Notes under the pieces: generated by a model
Database searches by the model: none
The model's input: the letters and a program-made list of their open reading frames with translations, nothing else
Told to the model about the DNA's origin: nothing
Shown here: positions 1 to 6,621 of the stretch, one piece after another
Layout: each line of letters opens with the position of its first letter
Numbering within the stretch: position 1 is the first letter of the stretch
DNA from: Rhodobacterales bacterium
GTDB taxonomy: Bacteria > Pseudomonadota > Alphaproteobacteria > Rhodobacterales > Rhodobacteraceae
NCBI GenBank assembly: GCA_013298675.1
Contig: JAAFIJ010000102.1
Span: forward strand, 1-8,328
Length of the DNA stretch: 8,328 nucleotides
Direction: 5' to 3'
Translations under genes and position numbers: made by a program

Positions 1-34
1 TGGATCAAGGCGGGCCTTCGTGCCGCACCCGGCT
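1..34. other. Short flank downstream of the MFS gene
   Basis: These 34 bases follow the MFS stop codon on the minus strand. The only structure I see is a small 4-bp GCCG/CGGC hairpin (22-33), with outer GCCT/AGGC arms that could pair around it and extend into the end of the gene. It has no T-run and is too weak to call a terminator. No gene start is visible before the window edge. Confidence 0.3.
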
Positions 35-1267
35 TCAGGCCGCCTTCACCAGCATCGGTTTTTCACGAATGGGCAAATGAACAAGCGCCGAGAATGCACC
101 CACACCGACCCCCATCCACCAAACGAGCGTATAGTTTCCGGTCAAGTCATACAACTTGCCGCCCAGCCAAATTCCCAAAAAGCCACCGATCTGGTGCGAC
201 AGAAAGACGAAACCGTAAAGCGTGCCCATGTAACGAAGACCGTAGATATGGGCCACCAAACCTGAGGTAAGCGGCACTGTGGCCAGCCACAAAACCCCCA
301 TCGACAGGGAAAAGATCACCACGGTTACAGGTGTCATCGGCAGCATGATAAACAGGGCCGCCACAATCGTGCGCGCAGTATAAATACCCGCCAACAGATA
401 CTTCTTGGAATAGCGTTGGCCCAAATAGCCAGAGGTCAGCGATCCCACGATATTCGCAAGCCCGATCAGCGAAATGGCAATGGCGCCCAACGCCGAGGTA
501 GAGGTTATGCCCAAGCCCGCCAACATGCCATTGGGATCAATCGGCCCACAGGATTCCGCGACAAAAGCCGGGAAATGCGCGGTGATAAAGCCCAACTGAT
601 ACCCGCAGGAAAAGAAGCCCAGAAAGATCATGGTAAACGAAGGATCCTTAAAGGCGCGAAAAAGAACGGTTCGCAAGGACTCTTCCAACTCTGCCTTGGT
701 CGCCGTTTTGGCCGTGCGCAGGAAGGGCAGCGCGAACAGTGTCAGCAAGATAATACCAGAGAAAATGACGAACACCGTTTGCCATGGATAGCTGCGCAGC
801 AAGATTTCGGCGACCGGCGCCCCAATCACTTGGCCCGCCGATCCCGCCGCTGTGGCAATCCCCAAGGCCATGGAGCGGTTTTCCGCACTGGCCGCACGCC
901 CCACGATCGCCAGAATCACCCCAAACCCGGTGCCCGCGATGCCAAAGCCAACCAGCACCTCTAGCAACTGATGTTGCCCCGGCGTGACGGCAAAACTCGA
1001 CAGCAGCAATCCCGCCGAATACAGAAGCGCGCCCAAAATGATCGCTTTCCGGTCGCCAAACCGCTCTGCAATCGCGCCGAAAATCGGTTGCCCGACGCCC
1101 CAAGCCAAATTCTGTACCGCAATCGCCATCGAAAATTCTGCGCGCGCCCAGCCAAATTCGCTTGCGATCGGAATTTGAAACATCCCAAAACTTGCCCGAA
1201 TGGCAAAGCCCAGCAGCAAGACAAAGCACCCGGCGACGAGGATCGGATTGATTAGGGGCGATTTCAT
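35..1267 (-). CDS. MFS transporter, 12-helix, YcxA/monocarboxylate-porter-like
   Basis: This is a 410-residue inner-membrane secondary transporter of the major facilitator superfamily. Nearly the whole protein is hydrophobic helix, arranged as two halves of about six segments with a more polar central loop near residues 190-210. A motif-A-like loop, GAIAERFGDRK, lies at about residues 64-74 between helices 2 and 3, and a weaker copy (GYLGQRYSKK) sits in the second half. The N-terminal pattern GFAIRASFGMFQIPIASEFGW resembles, from memory, YcxA-like and monocarboxylate-type MFS members rather than classical sugar symporters; the substrate cannot be assigned. I chose the start at 1267 because AGGA sits 6 bases upstream of that ATG. 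The longer reading frame, starting at 1300, adds 11 residues that are not hydrophobic and have no clear ribosome site. The gene follows the histidine kinase by 46 bases on the same strand, so co-transcription is likely. Family call is firm; substrate unknown. Confidence 0.9.
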   Translation of the reverse strand: MKSPLINPILVAGCFVLLLGFAIRASFGMFQIPIASEFGWARAEFSMAIAVQNLAWGVGQPIFGAIAERFGDRKAIILGALLYSAGLLLSSFAVTPGQHQLLEVLVGFGIAGTGFGVILAIVGRAASAENRSMALGIATAAGSAGQVIGAPVAEILLRSYPWQTVFVIFSGIILLTLFALPFLRTAKTATKAELEESLRTVLFRAFKDPSFTMIFLGFFSCGYQLGFITAHFPAFVAESCGPIDPNGMLAGLGITSTSALGAIAISLIGLANIVGSLTSGYLGQRYSKKYLLAGIYTARTIVAALFIMLPMTPVTVVIFSLSMGVLWLATVPLTSGLVAHIYGLRYMGTLYGFVFLSHQIGGFLGIWLGGKLYDLTGNYTLVWWMGVGVGAFSALVHLPIREKPMLVKAA

Positions 1268-1313
1268 CAGGTTTCCTTTGCCGACTGCCCGCCATGACAC
1301 CTTGCATCAGGTC

Positions 1314-2981
1314 TTAGGGCCGCATCACCTTTTGAATCGTTTCAACAAGCGCTTCAAGTTCAATCGGCTTGGTCAAATAATCCGCAAAGCCAATCCTGAA
1401 CGCGGCTTCGCGCTGCGTGAAATGCGCATCCGCTGACAGTGCCACGATAGGTGCGACTAGTCCTGAGGCCCGCATATGACCCAAGGTATCGTGTCCTGAC
1501 AGACCAGGCATATGAATATCAAGCAAAACCAGATCGACCTGCGCCAGATCCTTGTTGTTCAAAACCGCTTCACCACTTGCGGCCTCTGTTACTTTGACGC
1601 CCAATGGTTCCAGCAACAACCTGATCACCAGTCGATTGGTCGCAACGTCATCGACGACCAAAACCGACTTACCCAGAAGGCTATTCTTGTCTGCAAGCGC
1701 AGGTTTGGGCGGCATCTGTGCAGGCGGGGCCGCAAAACACATCCGAAAACATGCCCCCCGAGTATGGCTGCGATCCAACCGTAAATCGCCCTGCATTGTG
1801 CGCGCCAAACCATGCGAAATCGCAAGCCCAAGCCCCGACCCCCCGTGCCGCAGCGCAGAGGATTCGGAAAACTGTTGATAGGGATGAAAGAGCCGCTCTT
1901 CGGCACCGATCGGCAATCCCTGCCCGGTATCTAGAACGCTTAACTCTAATCCCGCCAAATGTTGCTCCAGATGCAGTGAAACGGTGCCAAACGACGTAAA
2001 ACGGATCGCGTTTGACAACAGGTTGTTGATGCACTGACGCAAGCGCGCGATGTCGACCAAGACGATCTGCGGCACGTCGGGTGCGATGCGCAGGACAAAC
2101 GAAAGCCCCTTTTCAGCAGCCGTTTTTTGCCATTCGCGGTAAATCTCGCCAAAGGCGTGATGAATGTCGCAAGGTGCGGGATCCACCTTCAACACCCCAA
2201 CCTCAATTGCCGACAGATCAAGCATGTCTTCGACCAAAAGGCTCATGTGGCGCGACTTGGACAAGATCAGCTCTAGCTCTGGCGTCGGGGCGCGTTCGGT
2301 CATGGCGCGCGAAAGCCCCAGAATAGCGTTGAGAGGCGTGCGCAACTCGTGGCTCATGTTCGCGACAAAACGCGTCTGCGACTCTGACCTTGCTACAGCC
2401 GTGTCGCGCGCAAGATAAAGCTCTTTTTGCAACCGATGGTTCGACAAAAGCGCCGTCAGGAAATAGTTCAGGAACACCGAGGCAAACAAAAAGGCGGCGA
2501 TCATCTCTGTCCAGCCCAGATGGGCAAAAGTGACAACCTGCACTCCGATCATCGCCACAACCAAGGGCAGGGCATTGGCAAACCCCAGCGGCAAATAGAT
2601 GGCCCGAACCATGGTCACATTCATCAAACCGCCCACCAGCATCAAGATCGACGCGAATTGCGGAAACGTTTCACCCGTGAACCACATCATCACCGCGGGA
2701 ATGATAAAAGCCGTATCGCCGACAACGGCAATCAAAATCAAAGCCGGCAAAGTTCTGCGGTTTTGCGGCATCAGTTCCAAGCGCGCAAATTCGTTCGCAT
2801 GCGCGATTTCGCACAAAATCAGCACAAGGAAGCACACAGCCACAAGCAAGGGCGGCACGAAAAATGCAGAAAGAGTGGCGGCTGCAAGCGACGAGAAAAC
2901 GCGAACAGTACGCTCGTCGTCAAGCAACTGCCTTTGACGCATAAGCAACCGGTAGCTGCGCGGTGAAACGGGCGGGAACAT
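1314..2981 (-). CDS. Membrane-bound hybrid sensor histidine kinase with C-terminal receiver domain
   Basis: This 555-residue protein is a hybrid two-component sensor at the inner membrane. Residues about 28-180 contain five or six hydrophobic segments with no recognisable large periplasmic domain, so sensing is probably within or near the membrane. A short linker (about 181-205) leads to a HisKA domain with phospho-acceptor His211 in MSHELRTPLNAI. The ATPase domain follows, with N box around Asn320/Asn324, G1 box DTGQG at 351-355 and G2 box GGSGLGLAI at 380-388. The C-terminal receiver (about 438-555) has acidic pair Asp444/Asp445, phospho-acceptor Asp488 in LLDIHMPG, Ser516 and Lys538. All key residues are present, so it should be active. 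No Hpt protein or DNA-binding response regulator is in the window, so its output partner is unknown. The start at 2981 has only a weak ribosome site; Met14 (2942) is an alternative. It probably heads a two-gene unit with the MFS gene and is divergent from the alpha-glucosidase. Confidence 0.93.
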   Translation of the reverse strand: MFPPVSPRSYRLLMRQRQLLDDERTVRVFSSLAAATLSAFFVPPLLVAVCFLVLILCEIAHANEFARLELMPQNRRTLPALILIAVVGDTAFIIPAVMMWFTGETFPQFASILMLVGGLMNVTMVRAIYLPLGFANALPLVVAMIGVQVVTFAHLGWTEMIAAFLFASVFLNYFLTALLSNHRLQKELYLARDTAVARSESQTRFVANMSHELRTPLNAILGLSRAMTERAPTPELELILSKSRHMSLLVEDMLDLSAIEVGVLKVDPAPCDIHHAFGEIYREWQKTAAEKGLSFVLRIAPDVPQIVLVDIARLRQCINNLLSNAIRFTSFGTVSLHLEQHLAGLELSVLDTGQGLPIGAEERLFHPYQQFSESSALRHGGSGLGLAISHGLARTMQGDLRLDRSHTRGACFRMCFAAPPAQMPPKPALADKNSLLGKSVLVVDDVATNRLVIRLLLEPLGVKVTEAASGEAVLNNKDLAQVDLVLLDIHMPGLSGHDTLGHMRASGLVAPIVALSADAHFTQREAAFRIGFADYLTKPIELEALVETIQKVMRP

Positions 2982-3096
2982 CTTTGCAACCTAGGCGATA
3001 TAAACTTTGTGCGCAAGAAATTGCGCGGAGCTGCAAACTATGAGAAAGGATAAGCAAGGGAAAGCTGCAACGCAGGTCAAATCGAGGGATTTTCCG
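2982..3096. promoter_or_regulatory. Divergent intergenic region between the histidine kinase and alpha-glucosidase genes
   Basis: This AT-richer gap of about 115 bases must hold the start signals for both outward-facing genes, unless the alpha-glucosidase starts at its upstream ATG (3040). A TATAAA at 2999-3004 is the most -10-like element, but no well-spaced -35 partner is convincing on either strand. The region also contains a 6-bp inverted repeat (3011-3026) and an 8-bp direct repeat AGCTGCAA (3029-3036 and 3063-3070). A promoter role follows from gene orientation; the exact sites are not resolved. Confidence 0.55.
3011..3026. promoter_or_regulatory. Inverted repeat GCGCAA-GAAA-TTGCGC, possible operator
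   Basis: Two perfect 6-bp arms flank a 4-base spacer in the gap between the divergent genes. The position suits a binding site for a dimeric regulator controlling one or both genes. It could equally form a small hairpin in a leader RNA. It does not match the central-CG palindrome typical of LacI-family sugar regulators, and no regulator gene is in the window, so the protein that might bind it is unknown. A 6-bp palindrome can arise by chance. Confidence 0.3.
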
Positions 3097-4701
3097 ATGA
3101 AAAATTGGTGGCAAGGGTCAGTAACGTATCAGGTTTATCCCAGGTCCTTCCAAGACGACACGGGCGACGGAATAGGCGATCTTAAGGGGATTACGCGACG
3201 CCTTGATCATATCGCTGCCCTTGGTGTCGACGCGGTTTGGCTGTCGCCAATCTTCACGTCTCCTATGCTCGACATGGGGTATGATGTGTCCGATTACACC
3301 AATGTAGACCCGGTTTTTGGAACCTTGGCTGATTTTGACACGCTGGTTGCACGTGCCCATGCGTTAGGGCTGAAAGTCATCATCGATCAGGTTTTGTCGC
3401 ATTGCTCTGACCAGCACCCCTATTTCAAGGAAAGCCGGTCCAGCCACGACAACCCAAAAGCCGATTGGTTCATCTGGGCTGATCCCAAGGCGGACGGATC
3501 CCCGCCAAACAATTGGATATCCGTTTTCGGGGGCTCCACTTGGCAATGGGATGCACGGCGCAAGCAGTATTACCTGCATAATTTCTTGGTACAGCAGCCC
3601 GACTTTAACTTTCACAATCCTGATGTTCAGGATTGGATGATCGAAAACATGCGGTTTTGGTTAGACCGTGGTGTGGACGGGTTCCGCTTTGACACGGTGA
3701 ACTACTTTTTCCACGACCAAAAGCTGCGCGACAATGCCGCCGATTTCCGCGTCAAGACAGAGCGCGACGCGAACCCTTACGCGATGCAGTATCACCTCTT
3801 TTCCAAGAACCAGCCCGAAAACCTGATCTGGATGGAGCGTATTCGCACCCTTCTGGACAGCTATGACGACCGCGCTTCGGTGGGCGAAATGGGCGAAATG
3901 CACCATGCCATCAAGATGATGGGTGAATACACCGCCCCCGGCCGCTTGCATCAATGCTATTCGTTTGAACTGATGGGCTATGATTACACAGCCGCGTTTT
4001 TCCGCGGCAAACTGCAAGAGTTTTACACAGGCGCGCCTGATGGATGGCCGATGTGGGCGTTCTCCAACCATGATGTCGTGCGCCACGTCAGCCGATGGGC
4101 AAAGCACGGCATTAGTCAGGACGCCCTGGCCCGCCAAGCTGGCGCATTGTTGCTATCGTTTGAAGGGTCGATCTGCCTGTGGCAGGGCGAAGAGTTGGGT
4201 CAAACCGACACACAGCTTGATTTCGAAGAATTGACCGACCCGCAGGGCATCAACTTTTGGCCAGAGCCGATTGGCCGCGACAACACCCGCACTCCGATGG
4301 TGTGGGATGCTTCTGCACATGGCGGTTTTAGCACGGTAAAACCGTGGCTTCCGGTCAAGGCACCGCAGTTGGCCCGCAATGTCGCGGCTCAGGTCGGGGT
4401 CAAAGGGTCTGTCCTTGAAAGCTACCGTGAGATGCTGGCCTTCCGCCGCGGTCAATCCGCGCTGATCGACGGGCGAACACGGTTCCTTGACTTGCCCGAA
4501 CCCATTTTGGGCTTTGTGCGCGGCGACGCGGTGCTGTGCCTGTTCAACCTGTCGCCAAACGCGGTCACTGTGCAGCTTTCAGCGGACGCGAGCCTGATCG
4601 GGCCACAGCAGGCCGCGCAAAAAACAGGTGCGACGCTGGTCCTTGGGCCCAATGGCTATGCGTTCTTGTCTGCCGAAGGAAACATCACCGCGCGCGTCTA
4701 G
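3097..4701 (+). CDS. aglA: Alpha-glucosidase, glycoside hydrolase family 13
   Basis: This 534-residue cytoplasmic enzyme should hydrolyse terminal alpha-glucosidic bonds of short sugars by the retaining GH13 mechanism. The N-terminus WWQGSVTYQVYPRSF and the DDTGDGIGDL loop (about residues 20-29) are typical of the oligo-1,6-glucosidase/alpha-glucosidase branch. Conserved region II is DGFRFDTVN with nucleophile Asp199. The acid/base is Glu264 in SVGEMGE, and FSNHDVVR carries the third acid, Asp326. The segment FGGSTWQWDARRKQYYLHNFL closely resembles rhizobial AglA from memory. Length fits the family. No signal peptide is visible. The start at 3097 is preferred because GAGG lies upstream and the protein then begins near the conserved WW. 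An upstream ATG at 3040 with GGAG 9 bases ahead would add 19 residues and is possible. The gene stands alone, without the ABC transporter genes of classical agl operons. The symbol is by family resemblance; exact substrate (maltose, isomaltose, sucrose or other) is uncertain. Confidence 0.92.
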   Translation: MKNWWQGSVTYQVYPRSFQDDTGDGIGDLKGITRRLDHIAALGVDAVWLSPIFTSPMLDMGYDVSDYTNVDPVFGTLADFDTLVARAHALGLKVIIDQVLSHCSDQHPYFKESRSSHDNPKADWFIWADPKADGSPPNNWISVFGGSTWQWDARRKQYYLHNFLVQQPDFNFHNPDVQDWMIENMRFWLDRGVDGFRFDTVNYFFHDQKLRDNAADFRVKTERDANPYAMQYHLFSKNQPENLIWMERIRTLLDSYDDRASVGEMGEMHHAIKMMGEYTAPGRLHQCYSFELMGYDYTAAFFRGKLQEFYTGAPDGWPMWAFSNHDVVRHVSRWAKHGISQDALARQAGALLLSFEGSICLWQGEELGQTDTQLDFEELTDPQGINFWPEPIGRDNTRTPMVWDASAHGGFSTVKPWLPVKAPQLARNVAAQVGVKGSVLESYREMLAFRRGQSALIDGRTRFLDLPEPILGFVRGDAVLCLFNLSPNAVTVQLSADASLIGPQQAAQKTGATLVLGPNGYAFLSAEGNITARV

Positions 4702-4710
4702 CGCGCGGTG
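4686..4710. terminator. Perfect GC-rich hairpin between convergent genes, probable bidirectional terminator
   Basis: Arms CACCGCGCGC (4686-4695) and GCGCGCGGTG (4701-4710) pair perfectly around the 5-base loop GTCTA. The left arm lies inside the last codons of the alpha-glucosidase gene, whose TAG stop (4699-4701) falls in the loop and the first base of the right arm. The right arm is just downstream of the beta-galactosidase stop on the other strand. Neither side has a proper T-tract: CCTGCGTTTCT follows on the plus strand and ATGTTTCCTT on the minus strand. It could act as a weak intrinsic terminator, an RNA 3'-end stabiliser, or both. Confidence 0.65.
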
Positions 4711-4719
4711 CCTGCGTTT

Positions 4720-6621
4720 CTAGTGCTTTGCCCAATAAACCCCAGCGGCAGGGATCGTGGCGTCGCCCCAATCAACAGCCACAGAGTTGTAGTTGAAAAA
4801 GAACCGGTGCGTCGGGGTATCTCTACGGCGTAACCCTTCCGGCAGGGTATCGGTGTCGATGCCTTGCGCGTTGCTCAAACCGATCAACAGTTGCGCCCAT
4901 GCTGCATCGTCCGGCCATCCGGTCAGGTAATGAATTCCGCCCGATTTGATCAGCGCGGGCCAACCATCTTGGGTGGTTTCAAGCACCTCTGCGGTGGTTT
5001 CAACCTTTTCACGCCAATGCAGGAAATTGCCCCGCTCGGTCAGCGGAACAGGAACATCTGGCGGCAAGCTTTCCACCCGCGCCACTGTGGCATTCAACCC
5101 CGGCAAGTTTGGCGGCAGCGGCACAGGTGTTGCGAATTCCTCTGTCTTGGCATTGGTCCTTGGGCCCAGCAGCGCTGTGCCGGTAAAGCTGCCCAATGCC
5201 CCGATAAACGCCGCTGACAGCGTGGCCACTCCGGGTGCCAAGACCAGTTTGTACCCCGACAGGTCCGCTGTATCGGGGGGCAGAATGTCGATGTTCAACC
5301 CAAGCCGACGCAACGCCTTGTATGCCTCAAACACCAGTCGGAAATAGCTAAAGTCACGTCCCTGCGGTTGGGTTTCCCATGCCCAAGCGGACGCGTAATC
5401 AAACACCAAGGCGACATCTGCCCGTGCAGGCTCTACATTCGGCATATCAGCCAGTTCGCGTGCCACAAGGGCTGCCTCTTCAAACGCGGGGGCGGCAACA
5501 CTATCGGGGCGCAACAGGCCTGCATGCATTTGCTCTTGCGCAAACGGCGCTTGCCGCCAACGGAAATAACACACGGCCTCTGCGCCATGCGCAAACGCCT
5601 CCCAAGCCCAAAGCCGCGCCATACCGGGCAAAGGATCGGGGTTCCACGGCGCCCAATTCACCGGGCCGGGTTGTTGTTCCATGATCCACCAACGACCCCG
5701 CCCGACAGCGCGGTAAAGATCGTGGTGGAACGCCTGAAAGTCGGGGTCCCCTTGGCGCACAAAGCGACGCTTATGTTCGGCAGTTGCGGGCAAACGGTCA
5801 GATAGGAACCCCAAAGGATAGGCGTCCCATGACGCGATATCCAAATCAGCTCCGACCGCAAAGTGATCGAAATCCGTGATTTGACCCATATAGTTATGCG
5901 CAATTGGGGCGTCGGTATGGCGGCGGATGATCTGGGTTTGCAAACGGTTGAACGACGCCACCTCGTCCGAGGCAAAGCGACGATGCGCCATGACATGGGC
6001 AGGGTTCGCCTCTGTCACTGTCAGATTTGGCAAGTTGATCTCGTCAAAACTGGCATAGTCCATCGACCAAAACACATTCCCCCACGCGCGGTTAAGCGCC
6101 TCAGGTGACTGATAGCGTTGGGCCAGCCAGTCGCGGAATGCCTGTTGGGCCGCAACGGAATAGGACAAAACCGTATCATGGCAGGCGTATTCGTTATCGG
6201 TCTGCCACGCGGCCACATGCGGGTTCTTGCCGTAGCGTTCGGCCATCAGACCCACAATGCGCGCGCATTCCTGCCGGTAAGGACGGTGGCTAAAGCAATA
6301 ATGCCGGCGAGAGCCAAAGCCACGTGGTTTGCCATCGCGGTCAACGGCGATCATATCGGGGTGCTTGGCCAAAATCCAACGCGGGGGTGTCGCCGTAGGG
6401 GTGCCCAAAACCACCTTTAGCCCCGCCGCACCCAGCGTTTCTATCGCCCGGTCAAGCCATGCCCAATCCAATGTGCCCGGGGTCGGTTCCATCCGCGCCC
6501 AAGCGAATTCGCCGATCCGCACCCATGTCAGACCCAACGCGGCCATGCGCGCCGCATCCTCGGCCCATTGGCTTTCTGGCCAATGCTCTGGATAGTAACA
6601 AACCCCCAAAGTCCGTTTCAT
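4720..6621 (-). CDS. Beta-galactosidase, glycoside hydrolase family 42
   Basis: This 633-residue retaining enzyme should release galactose from beta-galactosides in the cytoplasm. It opens with LGVCYYPEHWPESQW, the typical GH42 N-terminus. The catalytic TIM barrel covers about residues 1-390, with acid/base Glu144 in WQTDNEYACHDT and nucleophile Glu315 in WWIMEQQPGPVNW. These positions are close to those of the Thermus A4 enzyme (141 and 312, recalled). A trimerisation-type middle domain begins near residue 399 (ADVALVFDYASAW), and a short C-terminal beta domain contains HRFFFNYNS. No signal peptide is seen. The ATG at 6621 was chosen because it has AGGA 7 bases upstream, encodes the conserved N-terminus, and overlaps the lactonase stop as ATGA. 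The longer open frame to 6777 is read-through inside the lactonase gene. It is the last gene of the dgoK-dgoA-lactonase operon, which implies that the released galactose feeds that pathway. Confidence 0.95.
   Translation of the reverse strand: MKRTLGVCYYPEHWPESQWAEDAARMAALGLTWVRIGEFAWARMEPTPGTLDWAWLDRAIETLGAAGLKVVLGTPTATPPRWILAKHPDMIAVDRDGKPRGFGSRRHYCFSHRPYRQECARIVGLMAERYGKNPHVAAWQTDNEYACHDTVLSYSVAAQQAFRDWLAQRYQSPEALNRAWGNVFWSMDYASFDEINLPNLTVTEANPAHVMAHRRFASDEVASFNRLQTQIIRRHTDAPIAHNYMGQITDFDHFAVGADLDIASWDAYPLGFLSDRLPATAEHKRRFVRQGDPDFQAFHHDLYRAVGRGRWWIMEQQPGPVNWAPWNPDPLPGMARLWAWEAFAHGAEAVCYFRWRQAPFAQEQMHAGLLRPDSVAAPAFEEAALVARELADMPNVEPARADVALVFDYASAWAWETQPQGRDFSYFRLVFEAYKALRRLGLNIDILPPDTADLSGYKLVLAPGVATLSAAFIGALGSFTGTALLGPRTNAKTEEFATPVPLPPNLPGLNATVARVESLPPDVPVPLTERGNFLHWREKVETTAEVLETTQDGWPALIKSGGIHYLTGWPDDAAWAQLLIGLSNAQGIDTDTLPEGLRRRDTPTHRFFFNYNSVAVDWGDATIPAAGVYWAKH

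Noticed and set aside
416..964. Plus-strand open frame (182 codons) opposite the MFS transporter
   Set aside because: The protein is highly basic and low in hydrophobic residues, mirrors a membrane-protein gene, and has no recognisable domain.
2663..2672. GAAACGTTTC, a 10-bp palindrome resembling a LacI-family operator core
   Set aside because: It is inside the histidine kinase coding region, far from any gene start, and is short enough to occur by chance.
2427..2966. Long plus-strand open frame (179 codons) opposite the histidine kinase N-terminal region
   Set aside because: It lies wholly antisense to the membrane and HisKA-encoding part of the kinase. Its translation is rich in Gln, His, Arg and Lys with no fold pattern, as expected for the complement of a hydrophobic coding region.
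3661..4137. Minus-strand open frame (158 codons) opposite the alpha-glucosidase
   Set aside because: It covers the catalytic core of a clearly coding GH13 gene on the other strand and resembles no known family.
4946..5347. Plus-strand open frame (133 codons) opposite the beta-galactosidase
   Set aside because: The opposite strand carries conserved GH42 domain sequence; this frame has no motif or convincing ribosome site.
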